This document shows, piece by piece, positions 28,469-37,009 of a DNA stretch of 64,000 bases. The notes under the pieces were generated by a model. That model was given only the letters and a program-made list of their open reading frames with translations. It did no database searches and had not been told where the DNA came from. Position 1 is the first letter of the stretch; each line of letters begins with the position of its first letter. The position numbers and the translations under genes are program-made. Source of the DNA: Chitinophaga tropicalis (GTDB lineage: Bacteria > Bacteroidota > Bacteroidia > Chitinophagales > Chitinophagaceae); contig NZ_WRXN01000003.1 in assembly GCF_009758205.1 (NCBI RefSeq), positions 496,001-560,000 on the forward strand. Direction: 5' to 3'.

Positions 28469-30358
28469 ATGAAAAAACTGCTGACTTTAATACTCCTGCT
28501 GCCTGCCTGTGCTTTTGCCCAATCTGCGAAGATGGCTGAAACGATGATCCGCATCTGGGGAGATTCCCTGCAGCTGGCGGGCAGGCCGGCGCATTGGACA
28601 TATGACCAGGGCGTGGTGCTGGAAGGGTTTGCCGGTCTCTGGAAGAATACCGGTGACGGTAAGTATTTCCGCTTTATACAGACAGGGATGGACCACTATA
28701 TTGAAAAAGACGGTACTATCCGCACTTACAAAAGTGAAGATTATAACATAGATCATATTAAGAACGGCCGTTCCCTGTTGCTGTTATATAAAGTAACCGG
28801 CGAGCAGAAGTACCTGCTGGCTGCGCAGAGGCTGAAAGCTCAGCTGGATAAGCAGCCCCGCACTAACAGCGGTGGTTTCTGGCATAAGAAACGCTATCCT
28901 TACCAGATGTGGCTGGATGGTCTGTATATGGGAGAGCCGTTCTATGCGGAATATGCAGCTCTCTTTCACCAGGAGGAGGCATTTAAGGATATTACCCGTC
29001 AGTTTGTGCTGATGGAACAGCATTCAAGAGATAGTAAGACAGGTCTGTTGTATCATGGCTGGGATGAATCCCGTCAGCAGCGTTGGGCAGACAAGACCAC
29101 AGGCCGTTCTCCCAATTTCTGGGGCCGTGCGATGGGCTGGTATGGCATGGCGCTGGTAGATGCGCTGGAGTATTTTCCTGCGAAACATCCGGGCCGTGAC
29201 AGTCTTTTGCAGATACTTAACCGTATGGCCGCAGCTGTTAAGAAATACCAGGACCCTGCCAGCGGCTGCTGGTACCAGGTGCTGGACAAACCAACGGGAA
29301 AAGGCAATTACCTGGAGGCTTCTGCTTCCTGTATGTTTGTATATGCGCTGGCTAAAGGCGTAAGACTGGGGTATCTGCCTGCTACTTATCTGCCTGTAGC
29401 GCAGAAAGGGTATGCGGGTATTACCAAACAGTTTGTGAGGCCTGGCCCGGAAGGCGGTGTGAACCTGGAAGGTACTGTCAGTGTGGCTGGTCTGGGCGGT
29501 GATCCTTACCGTGACGGCAGCTATGAGTACTATCTCAGTGAGAAGGTGGTGACGAATGATGCTAAAGGTGTTGGGGCTTACATGATGGCCGCCAATGAGA
29601 TGGACCTGGTTGCTATTCCTAAAACGGGTAAGGGTATCACCGTGGCAATAGATAATTTCTTCAATAATGAATGGAGGAAGGACGTTACCGGTAATCCTGC
29701 CAGCTGGCATTATGTATGGGATGAAATGGATAACGGAGGATATTCCCTCTGGGGAGATATCATCCGTAACAGAGAAGCACGTACAAAAATGATTTCTGAG
29801 GCTCCTACGGCAGCAAATCTGTCCGGTGCTAATGTTCTGATCATAGTAGACCCTGACACTGAAAAAGAGACGGAAAAGCCTAATTACATGACTGCTGCGT
29901 ATGCTGCTGTTATTGAGAGCTGGGTAAAGAAAGGGGGAGTGCTGGTGATATTGCAGAATGATGCCGGTAATTCGGAGATAAAGCAGTTCAATACGCTGAC
30001 AGAGCGTTTCGGTATTCACTTCAATGAAGACAGCCGTAATCATGTTGAAGGCAAGCAGTTTGAGCAGGGAGCTTTATTCCTGCCGGCAGGCAATCCTGTT
30101 TTTCCGAATACAAAGAAGATCTATATCAAGGAGATCTCCACTATAAAAGTACAATCACCTGCTAAGGCGGTATTTGAAGATAAGGGAGATGTGATCATGA
30201 CAGTAGCCCGTGTGGGTAAAGGTACTGTCTTTGCCGTAGGCGATCCCTGGTTCTATAACGAGTACCTGGATGGCCGCCGTTTGCCTGCTTCATTTGAGAA
30301 CTACCAGGCCGCGACGGACCTGACGGAATGGATTTTTAAACAGGTCTCACGTAAGTAA
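28469..30358 (+). CDS. GH105 unsaturated rhamnogalacturonyl hydrolase with extra C-terminal domain
   Basis: A 629-residue exported protein (signal peptide MKKLLTLILLLPACAFAQ). The frame is open further upstream to 28385 inside the GH28 gene, but the signal peptide fixes the start at 28469. Residues about 25-375 are a GH105 (alpha/alpha)6 barrel with catalytic Asp150 in MWLDGLYMGEPF, which hydrates the double bond of unsaturated galacturonyl-rhamnose ends left by pectate or rhamnogalacturonan lyases. Residues about 385-629 form an added alpha/beta domain (ANVLIIVDPD..., KKGGVLVILQND, GKGTVFAVGDPWFYNEY) resembling glutamine-amidotransferase-like or DUF4350 domains. The usual GH105 length is about 370. 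Confidence 0.87.
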   Translation: MKKLLTLILLLPACAFAQSAKMAETMIRIWGDSLQLAGRPAHWTYDQGVVLEGFAGLWKNTGDGKYFRFIQTGMDHYIEKDGTIRTYKSEDYNIDHIKNGRSLLLLYKVTGEQKYLLAAQRLKAQLDKQPRTNSGGFWHKKRYPYQMWLDGLYMGEPFYAEYAALFHQEEAFKDITRQFVLMEQHSRDSKTGLLYHGWDESRQQRWADKTTGRSPNFWGRAMGWYGMALVDALEYFPAKHPGRDSLLQILNRMAAAVKKYQDPASGCWYQVLDKPTGKGNYLEASASCMFVYALAKGVRLGYLPATYLPVAQKGYAGITKQFVRPGPEGGVNLEGTVSVAGLGGDPYRDGSYEYYLSEKVVTNDAKGVGAYMMAANEMDLVAIPKTGKGITVAIDNFFNNEWRKDVTGNPASWHYVWDEMDNGGYSLWGDIIRNREARTKMISEAPTAANLSGANVLIIVDPDTEKETEKPNYMTAAYAAVIESWVKKGGVLVILQNDAGNSEIKQFNTLTERFGIHFNEDSRNHVEGKQFEQGALFLPAGNPVFPNTKKIYIKEISTIKVQSPAKAVFEDKGDVIMTVARVGKGTVFAVGDPWFYNEYLDGRRLPASFENYQAATDLTEWIFKQVSRK

Positions 30359-30376
30359 ATAATAACAACTCGGGAT

Positions 30377-31822
30377 ATGCAATTGAACAAGAACGTAACG
30401 AGTGGCATTTTCCGGGCATCCCTGCCGGAGAAAGTGCTGCAGTTCGGTACAGGAGTGCTGCTCCGCGGATTACCGGACTACTTTATTGATAAAGCGAACA
30501 AGGGAGGGACATTTAATGGCAGTATTGTCGTGATAAAATCGACAGACAAAGGAAATACGGACGCATATACAGAACAGGACAACCTTTTTACCCATTGTAT
30601 ACAAGGTATAGTGCAGGGTAAGAGGGTGGAAGAATATATTATCAACAGTGCTATCAGCCGTGTGTTGTCTGCCGCTTCCCAGTGGCAGGATATCCTGGCC
30701 TGTGCTGAAAATCCTGAAATGGAGATTGTCATCTCCAATACTACCGAAGTGGGGATCACCCTGACAGAAGATGATATTACGGCTGCGCCGCCATCATCGT
30801 TCCCCGGTAAACTGCTGGCCTTTCTCCATCACCGTTATCAGCATTTCAATGGCGATGCTGCCAAAGGAATGGTGATCATACCCACAGAACTTATCCCTGA
30901 CAATGGCACAAAGCTGAGGGACATCCTGTTACAGCTTGCTCAGCGTAATAAGCTGGATGCTGGCTTCATTGCCTGGCTGCAGGAGGCTAATCATTGCTGT
31001 AATTCGCTGGTAGACCGTATTGTGCCAGGTGCTTTGCCTGCGGCAGCTCATGCTGCAACAGAGCAGCAACTGGGATATACAGACAGCCTGATGATCATGT
31101 CTGAAGCCTATGCCCTATGGGCGATAGAGACCGGCAGTGAAGAGGTACGAAACAGGCTCTCTTTCAGCAGGGCAGATAATGGTATTGTGATAGCCCCGGA
31201 CATAGATGTGTTCAGGGAGCTGAAGCTCCGGCTGCTTAACGGTACGCATACGCTTATGTGCGGGCTGGCGGTGCTGGCAGGTTATGAGACCGTTAAGGAT
31301 GCAATGGAAGACCCTGTAATGGAGTCCTGTATTGCTGCTCTTATGAAGAGTGAGATCATACCTGCTATTACCAGCGTGAAGGTACGTGAGGACGCTGCGC
31401 TCCGTTTTGCGGGAAGTGTGCTGGACCGGTTCCGGAACCCGTTCATTGAGCATCGCTGGATCAGTATCACCATGCAATATACTTCCAAGCTGAAGATGAG
31501 GGTAGTACCTATTCTTACCAGTCACTATCATCGTTCTGAGGAGGTGCCGGCGTTGATAGCCCTGGGTTTTGCCTCATGGTTGCTATTCATGAAGGGCAAC
31601 CATGCTACGGATGATCATGCTGCTTTGCTGAGCAGTAAATGGCAGCAGCAGGAACCTGCTGCGCTGGTGAAAGATGTACTTGCAGACCAGATGCTCTGGG
31701 GAACAGATCTCACAGCACTTAAAGGGTTTACGCAGGCCGTGACCGTGATGTTGAACGCATTGATGCAGGAGGGAGCGCCTTCTCTTATCAGGCGTATATC
31801 TGAAGAAACGATGATAGCTTAA
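30377..31822 (+). CDS. uxaB: Tagaturonate reductase (altronate oxidoreductase)
   Basis: A 481-residue member of the long-chain mannitol dehydrogenase family. It reduces D-tagaturonate to D-altronate with NADH in galacturonate catabolism, in the cytosol. The N-terminal Rossmann region begins with VLQFGTGVLLRGLPDYFIDKAN and the C-terminal domain carries the YALWAIE and NGTHTLMCGLAVLAG segments typical of UxaB. It follows GH105 by 18 nt and is followed by uxaA after 10 nt, so it is part of the same transcript. Confidence 0.92.
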   Translation: MQLNKNVTSGIFRASLPEKVLQFGTGVLLRGLPDYFIDKANKGGTFNGSIVVIKSTDKGNTDAYTEQDNLFTHCIQGIVQGKRVEEYIINSAISRVLSAASQWQDILACAENPEMEIVISNTTEVGITLTEDDITAAPPSSFPGKLLAFLHHRYQHFNGDAAKGMVIIPTELIPDNGTKLRDILLQLAQRNKLDAGFIAWLQEANHCCNSLVDRIVPGALPAAAHAATEQQLGYTDSLMIMSEAYALWAIETGSEEVRNRLSFSRADNGIVIAPDIDVFRELKLRLLNGTHTLMCGLAVLAGYETVKDAMEDPVMESCIAALMKSEIIPAITSVKVREDAALRFAGSVLDRFRNPFIEHRWISITMQYTSKLKMRVVPILTSHYHRSEEVPALIALGFASWLLFMKGNHATDDHAALLSSKWQQQEPAALVKDVLADQMLWGTDLTALKGFTQAVTVMLNALMQEGAPSLIRRISEETMIA

Positions 31823-31832
31823 AAGACAGTAT

Positions 31833-33470
31833 ATGAAAATATTGAAGGTTCACCCGCAGGATAATGTGATAGTGGCACTGACAGACCTGAAAAAAGGGGA
31901 GACAATAGAACAATACACACTTACAGAAGACATTCCGGCCAAGCATAAATTTACTGAAGCTGCTCTCAGCCCGGGAGATGCGATCACTATGTACGGGGTA
32001 CTGGTAGGCCGAGCGAAAGAGGCCCTGCCTGCCGGAAGCCGAATTTCGGTTAACAATGTAAAGCATGCAGCGAGCGATTTCCGCCTGGCTGCACAGCGGA
32101 AAACCAGCTGGCATATTCCGGACATCTCCACCTGGAAGGACCGTACTTTCCTGGGATATCACCGTGACGACGGGAGTGTGGGAACAGCCAACTACTGGCT
32201 GGTGATCCCGCTGGTGTTCTGTGAGAACAGGAATATTGAGGTGTTGCGTGAAGCACTGGCGGAAGAGCTGGGTTATGGCCGTCCTAAAAAGTACCAGGAC
32301 TTTGCAAAGCAGCTGGTACGTCAGTATAAGCAGGGAACTGATGTAAACGGTATACTGGAAACCGTTTACACAGAAGATGTACAGAACGGGCAGCAGCGCC
32401 GCCTTTTTGAAAACATTGACGGGATAAAGTTCCTGACGCATGATGGTGGTTGTGGTGGTATAAGGCAGGATGCGCAGACCCTCTGCGGATTGCTGGCAGG
32501 TTATATCACACATGCTAATGTTGCGGGCGCCACGGTGTTGAGCCTGGGATGTCAGAACGCCCAGATCAGTATGTTGCAGGAGGAGATCCGCAAGCGTTCT
32601 CCTCAATTCAGCAAACCGCTGTATATACTGGACCAGCAGCAGACGGGTACTGAACAGGCATTGATCACTGCCGCTATGAAACAGACGTTTTCGGGTCTGA
32701 TGGAGGCTAATACCCTGACGCGTCAGCCGGCGCCTTTGTCGAAGCTCTGTATAGGACTTGAGTGTGGCGGTTCTGACGGTTTTTCCGGTATTTCTGCTAA
32801 TCCGGCCATTGGTTATACTTCGGACCTGCTGGTAGCATTAGGGGGAAGTGTGATCCTTTCTGAATTCCCTGAGCTTTGCGGAGTGGAGCAGGAGATGAGT
32901 GACCGTTGTGTGGATGAGAAGGATGCCCTCCGTTTTATTGACCTGATGCGCACTTATCAGCGCAGGGCAGAAGAAGCAGGTTCAGGATTTGATATGAACC
33001 CTTCTCCCGGCAATATAAAAGATGGTTTGATAACAGACGCTATTAAGTCGGCAGGAGCAGCTAAAAAAGGAGGAACATCACCTGTTGCAGCTGTACTTGA
33101 TTATCCCGAAAAAGTATCCCTTCCTGGTCTGAACCTGCTCTGTACGCCCGGCAATGATGTGGAATCTACGACGGCTGAAGTGGGATCAGGAGCTACTATT
33201 GTGCTCTTCACTACCGGACTGGGCACGCCTACGGGCAATCCTATAGCCCCGGTGCTTAAGCTGTCCAGTAATACCCGTCTCTATGAGCGTATGCCTGATA
33301 TCATCGATATCAATACAGGTACTATCATAGATGGTAAGGAGACTATTCCGCAGGCAGGGGAACGCATTCTGAATTATGTAATTGATGTGGCCAGTGGGGT
33401 AACTCCTGCAAAGTCGGTGCTTAACGGACAGGATGATTTTATTCCCTGGAAGCGGGGTGTGTCTTTGTAA
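31833..33470 (+). CDS. uxaA: Altronate dehydratase
   Basis: A 545-residue UxaA that dehydrates D-altronate to 2-keto-3-deoxygluconate. Residues about 1-95 are the N-terminal SAF domain (ILKVHPQDNVIVALTDLKKGE) and about 105-540 the catalytic UxaA/GarD domain with conserved segments HDGGCGGIRQD, GLECGGSDGFSGISANPAIG and TTGLGTPTGNPIAPV; cysteines there probably bind iron. Full length, not split as in some species. It lies between uxaB and uxaC. Confidence 0.92.
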   Translation: MKILKVHPQDNVIVALTDLKKGETIEQYTLTEDIPAKHKFTEAALSPGDAITMYGVLVGRAKEALPAGSRISVNNVKHAASDFRLAAQRKTSWHIPDISTWKDRTFLGYHRDDGSVGTANYWLVIPLVFCENRNIEVLREALAEELGYGRPKKYQDFAKQLVRQYKQGTDVNGILETVYTEDVQNGQQRRLFENIDGIKFLTHDGGCGGIRQDAQTLCGLLAGYITHANVAGATVLSLGCQNAQISMLQEEIRKRSPQFSKPLYILDQQQTGTEQALITAAMKQTFSGLMEANTLTRQPAPLSKLCIGLECGGSDGFSGISANPAIGYTSDLLVALGGSVILSEFPELCGVEQEMSDRCVDEKDALRFIDLMRTYQRRAEEAGSGFDMNPSPGNIKDGLITDAIKSAGAAKKGGTSPVAAVLDYPEKVSLPGLNLLCTPGNDVESTTAEVGSGATIVLFTTGLGTPTGNPIAPVLKLSSNTRLYERMPDIIDINTGTIIDGKETIPQAGERILNYVIDVASGVTPAKSVLNGQDDFIPWKRGVSL

Positions 33471-33499
33471 AACGATCTATTCACCAATAACAGACATTA

Positions 33500-34939
33500 A
33501 TGATGAAGAAGTTCATGGATGAACATTTTCTGTTGAATACGGCTACTGCGCAACGACTGTATCATGACTATGCCAGGGATATGCCGATAATAGATTATCA
33601 CTGTCATCTGCCGCCTGCGCAGATAGCGGCTGATACGCAGTTTGAGAATATTACGCAGGCATGGCTGTACGGAGACCATTACAAATGGAGGGCTATGCGT
33701 ACAAATGGTGTGCATGAGAGTTTCTGTACGGGCAACAGATCTGACTGGGAGAAATTTGAGAAGTGGGCTGCCACTGTTCCATATACCTTAAGAAACCCGC
33801 TGTATCACTGGACTCACCTGGAGTTGCAGCGTTATTTTGACGTGAACGATATTCTTTCGTCTAAGTCTGCAGCAGCAATTTTCAAGGCTACGAATGAGCA
33901 ATTGCAATCTTCTGCATACAGTACCCGCAACCTGTTAAGGAAAATGAATGTGGCTGTTGTATGTACTACGGACGATCCGGCAGATACGCTGGAGCATCAC
34001 CGGCAACTGAAGGAAGATGGTTTTGAAATACCTATTCTGCCTGCTTTCCGTCCGGATATGGCGATGAATGTTGACGATCCTGCAAAATATAATCAATATC
34101 TGACCCGGCTTGAGAAGGCCAGTGGTATTACTATCAGGACCTATAACGATCTGCTGGATGCGTTAAAGAACCGTCATGATTTCTTTGCGTCGATGGGTTG
34201 TTCTGTATCAGATCATGGTATAGAGGAGATCTATGCAGAAGACTTCCTGGAAAAGGAGATAGATGCTATTTTTCTGAAAGTAAGAGGTAACAATGTTCTT
34301 ACTGTTGCTGAAGCGAGACAGTTCAAATCAGCTTTGTTGCTGCAGCTGGCGGAATGGGACTGGGAAAAGGGCTGGGTACAGCAGTATCATCTTGGTGCTT
34401 TGCGTAATAATAATTCCCGTATGATGCGTTTGCTGGGACCGGATACCGGTTGGGATTCCATAGGGGATTTTTCGCAGGCCCGTGCGCTGGCCAGGTTCCT
34501 GGACCGGCTTGACAGCCAGGATAAGCTGGCGCGTACTATCCTGTATAATCTTAATCCTGCGGATAATGAGCTGATGGCTACTATGATCGGTAATTTCAAT
34601 GATGGTTCTGTAGCAGGTAAGGTGCAGTTTGGTTCTGCCTGGTGGTTCCTTGATCAGAAGGATGGTATGACCAGGCAACTGAATGCGCTTTCCAATATGG
34701 GGCTGATCAGCCGGTTTGTGGGAATGCTGACGGATTCAAGGAGTTTTCTTTCTTATCCGCGTCATGAATATTTCCGTCGACTGGTATGTGATCTGTTCGG
34801 GCAGGAAGTTGAATCAGGGGAATTGCCGAATGATGTGGAATGGATAGGGAAGGTGATACAGGATATCTGTTATTATAATGCGCAGCAGTATTTTAACTGG
34901 AAGCCATCGGAGCAACAGGCCAGGATAGAAGTAATATAG
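33500..34939 (+). CDS. uxaC: Glucuronate/galacturonate isomerase
   Basis: A 479-residue uronate isomerase that converts D-galacturonate to D-tagaturonate (and glucuronate to fructuronate), the first intracellular step of the pathway whose next steps are uxaB and uxaA. The amidohydrolase-type metal motif is seen in MPIIDYHCHLPP near residue 30, and the C-terminal FLSYPRHEYFRRLVCDLFG segment is typical. It starts 29 nt after uxaA and is the last gene of the operon. KDG kinase and aldolase genes are not in this window. Confidence 0.93.
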   Translation: MMKKFMDEHFLLNTATAQRLYHDYARDMPIIDYHCHLPPAQIAADTQFENITQAWLYGDHYKWRAMRTNGVHESFCTGNRSDWEKFEKWAATVPYTLRNPLYHWTHLELQRYFDVNDILSSKSAAAIFKATNEQLQSSAYSTRNLLRKMNVAVVCTTDDPADTLEHHRQLKEDGFEIPILPAFRPDMAMNVDDPAKYNQYLTRLEKASGITIRTYNDLLDALKNRHDFFASMGCSVSDHGIEEIYAEDFLEKEIDAIFLKVRGNNVLTVAEARQFKSALLLQLAEWDWEKGWVQQYHLGALRNNNSRMMRLLGPDTGWDSIGDFSQARALARFLDRLDSQDKLARTILYNLNPADNELMATMIGNFNDGSVAGKVQFGSAWWFLDQKDGMTRQLNALSNMGLISRFVGMLTDSRSFLSYPRHEYFRRLVCDLFGQEVESGELPNDVEWIGKVIQDICYYNAQQYFNWKPSEQQARIEVI

Positions 34940-34978
34940 GGGATCCAGGGAATAATAAAATTGGCCTTATCTATCTGA

Positions 34979-34988
34979 CAAACGTTTG
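34979..34988. promoter_or_regulatory. Second LacI-type operator core, downstream of uxaC
   Basis: CAAACGTTTG is a perfect 10-bp palindrome identical to the core of the operator before susC. It lies 39 bp after the uxaC stop, where the only neighbour is a convergent gene. The stretch 34940-35156 has no recognisable ORF; it also contains a near-copy half site (ACGTTTGA, near 35018) and an inverted repeat GTTGAAT/ATTCAAC (35028-35045). Confidence 0.55.
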
Positions 34989-35112
34989 ATGCAGTATAAT
35001 AGAGAAACAATATTGATACGTTTGAAAGTTGAATGGATATTCAACCAAATAGATTCAGCCAATTTTATTTATAGTTTATCTGATATTCCGGGCTGAAGAA
35101 TAGCTCAGAAAA

Positions 35113-35148
35113 ATGGGTTTTGCCTCTGAGGTGAAACCCATTTTTTTT
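35113..35148. terminator. Bidirectional terminator between uxaC and the flavin oxidoreductase gene
   Basis: AATGGGTTT and AAACCCATT arms enclose a 12-nt loop and are followed by TTTTTT; in the minus direction an A-rich flank gives a weaker T run. It lies just before the stop of the convergent oxidoreductase gene. Confidence 0.75.
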
Positions 35149-35156
35149 GAGTATTA

Positions 35157-36191
35157 CTAATAATTTGTGGAGGCGTAATCCGGTTTTTTATGAACATCTC
35201 CGCTTGCTGTGGAGCAAAGCTGTCCGGGCAGAGGAGCTGATAAGCAGGGGGCATCGAATGCTACAAGGTCTGCCAATCCGTTCTGTACGCTTTTCTCTGC
35301 ATGTTTTGCATCATAATTTCCGTTCAGGATCAATGTACCATTGAACCTGGCCCTGATGCCGGCAATCAGGGTAGCCGGTACAGCGGGATCTTTGATGAGG
35401 TGTATATGGGACAAGGAGAAAACGTCCAGTGCATCGGCGAGGAATTCATAAGTAGCATCGAGCTCTGCATGATGCTGCAGATCGTTTGCCTGGCTGTATG
35501 GTGACAGCAATATTCCTGTGCGGTCTTTTCCTATAGCATGGCTTACGGCAGCTATTGTCTCAATAATAAAGCGGGTACGGTTCATGATACTACCGCCATA
35601 TTTATCTGTACGTTGATTGATGTCCGGATGGAGGAACTGGTCCATCAGGTAGCCATTGGCCGCATGCAGCTCAACACCGTCAAAGCCTGCAGCTATGGCT
35701 TGCGTAGCTGCCTTCACGTATTGTTGTACCATTTTCTCTACTTCCCTTGTTGTCATAGCGCGGGGAGTTGCATGCGGCTGCCAGCCTAAAGTTTCCGTCC
35801 ATATTTCTCCGCGGGCTGTAACAGCAGACGGAGCTATTATCTCTGAGCGGGCGGGCATATTGGCGGGATGGGAGATCCTTCCTGTATGGAGGATCTGTAA
35901 GAAGATCCTGCCGCCTTTTTCATGCACAGCCTGTGTTACTTTTTTCCAGCCTGTTATTTGTTCCCTGCTATAAATACCAGGCATGTGTGCATGTCCCATG
36001 CCGCTTTCCACGAATCCGGTGCCTTCTGCTATGATCAGGCCTGCGCCTGCCCGCTGACTGTAATAATTTACCATTACATCGTTGGGTATGCCCGCGGGGA
36101 CCGGACGTTTGTTGATGGCGGGGGCCATCACTACTTTGTTTGAAAGGGCGTATTTGCCTATAGTTGCGGATGATAATAAAGTTGGATACAT
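35157..36191 (-). CDS. Old-yellow-enzyme-type NADH:flavin oxidoreductase
   Basis: A 344-residue FMN-dependent ene-reductase of the OYE family, cytosolic, reducing activated C=C bonds of alpha/beta-unsaturated carbonyls or related electrophiles. The beta/alpha-barrel motifs are present: NKVVMAPAINKR, GAGLIIAEGT, substrate-binding HAANGYLMDQFLHPDINQRTD (His and Asn pair) and GTLILNGNYD. The phosphate-binding end that usually reads FGRPFIANPDL reads FDAPCLSAPLPG here, with a Gly to Asp change, and the C-terminus is slightly short. The other two frames were checked and do not restore the consensus. It is on the same strand as, and 57 nt after, a TetR gene and shares a putative operator with it. 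Confidence 0.85.
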   Translation of the reverse strand: MYPTLLSSATIGKYALSNKVVMAPAINKRPVPAGIPNDVMVNYYSQRAGAGLIIAEGTGFVESGMGHAHMPGIYSREQITGWKKVTQAVHEKGGRIFLQILHTGRISHPANMPARSEIIAPSAVTARGEIWTETLGWQPHATPRAMTTREVEKMVQQYVKAATQAIAAGFDGVELHAANGYLMDQFLHPDINQRTDKYGGSIMNRTRFIIETIAAVSHAIGKDRTGILLSPYSQANDLQHHAELDATYEFLADALDVFSLSHIHLIKDPAVPATLIAGIRARFNGTLILNGNYDAKHAEKSVQNGLADLVAFDAPCLSAPLPGQLCSTASGDVHKKPDYASTNY

Positions 36192-36210
36192 GTGCCTATC
36201 TGTTTTAATA

Positions 36211-36229
36211 ATTCCAGAATGATCGTTCC
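36211..36229. promoter_or_regulatory. Putative TetR operator before the flavin oxidoreductase gene
   Basis: The 15-bp core CAGAATGATCGTTCC (36215-36229) matches 12 of 15 positions of the site at 36840-36854 before the TetR gene, and the similarity extends to both sides. The arms GAAT/GAAC and GTTC form an imperfect palindrome. It lies 20-38 bp upstream of the oxidoreductase start. Confidence 0.5.
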
Positions 36230-36248
36230 GAAAAAGGGTAAAAAATTT

Positions 36249-36821
36249 TTAATGCCTGATACTTTCCAAGATATGATCTGCCAGTCTGTTCAGCATCTGT
36301 TTGTCTTCAAATAATACTTCCATCATCCATAATGAACTGAAGCTTGCGTAAAGGAACTGTGCCAGTGTTGCGGGGTCTTTTGATTCCGGTATTTCGCCAA
36401 TCTGTTTCGCTTTTTCCAGCAACTCCTGCAGAATGTTGACGCTCTGCTGGGCCTGTTCCCGTACGAGGTTCTTAATGCATTCGTCCATGGATGCCAGTTC
36501 AAAGGATGTTTTGACCATCAGGCAGGTTTTTCCCTGCTGTTTCTTTTCTACTGCTTTCCGCACTATACTTTCCACCGCTGCGAGTGGCGACCCTTTCGCG
36601 CAGCATTGTTTATAATCCTGCAACTTTTCCTTTGCGTAGTTCTGCAGACACTGCTGGAAAAGAGCATATTTATCGCCGTATGTGTCGTATATGCTGGCTC
36701 TATTCAGTTGCATTCCGTCCACGAGGTCCTGCATGGATGTAGCATTGTACCCCTTCTCCCAGAACAGGTCTCTTGCTTTTTCCAGCTTTTCTTCAGGATC
36801 AAATGCTTTGTTTCGTGCCAT
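36249..36821 (-). CDS. TetR/AcrR-family transcriptional regulator
   Basis: A 190-residue TetR regulator: N-terminal helix-turn-helix at about residues 12-50 (ARDLFWEKGYNATSMQDLVDGMQLNRASIYDTYGDKYALFQQCL is the classic pattern) and a helical ligand-binding domain to the C-terminus. Cys residues in the ligand domain (QCCAKGS, KTCLMV) could sense electrophiles or oxidants, fitting control of the ene-reductase downstream. A -7 element and a putative operator lie directly upstream. Confidence 0.9.
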   Translation of the reverse strand: MARNKAFDPEEKLEKARDLFWEKGYNATSMQDLVDGMQLNRASIYDTYGDKYALFQQCLQNYAKEKLQDYKQCCAKGSPLAAVESIVRKAVEKKQQGKTCLMVKTSFELASMDECIKNLVREQAQQSVNILQELLEKAKQIGEIPESKDPATLAQFLYASFSSLWMMEVLFEDKQMLNRLADHILESIRH

Positions 36822-36825
36822 GATG

Positions 36826-36833
36826 CAAAAGTA
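36826..36833 (-). promoter_or_regulatory. -7 element of the TetR gene
   Basis: Read on the minus strand TACTTTTG fits TANNTTTG exactly, with only 4 nt between it and the ATG at 36821. The putative operator (36836-36858) lies between this element and the expected -33 position, so bound TetR would block polymerase. Confidence 0.5.
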
Positions 36834-36835
36834 TT

Positions 36836-36858
36836 ATTTCAGAACGAGTGTTCCAAAA
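36836..36858. promoter_or_regulatory. Putative TetR operator before the tetR-family gene
   Basis: The core CAGAACGAGTGTTCC (36840-36854) has GAAC/GTTC arms around 4 nt and matches the site before the oxidoreductase; over 23 bp the two sites share 18 positions. Confidence 0.5.
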
Positions 36859-37009
36859 TAAATTTTCCCGGGGCAGGATAGTTTGAGGTCTTTCCTGATA
36901 CAGAATGCGGAAAGAACTGCTCACATAAGCGGCTTTGGCCTTTAGGGGAAGGGGATGGTATTCTTTTTGTAAAATTATTGGGAGATTGTTTAAACCAAAA
37001 AAGTAACAA

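Noticed and set aside
29024..30043. 339-codon minus-strand ORF opposite the GH105 gene
   Set aside because: Antisense shadow of a gene with clear catalytic motifs; no signal, motif or promoter supports it.
31788..32606. 272-codon minus-strand ORF opposite uxaA
   Set aside because: Antisense shadow; spans the uxaB-uxaA junction and has no recognisable domain.
35157..35260. Suspected frameshift at the C-terminus of the flavin oxidoreductase
   Set aside because: Both other frames were translated by hand and neither gives the family consensus; the annotated frame still ends with a PDYAS..Y segment that aligns with the family tail.
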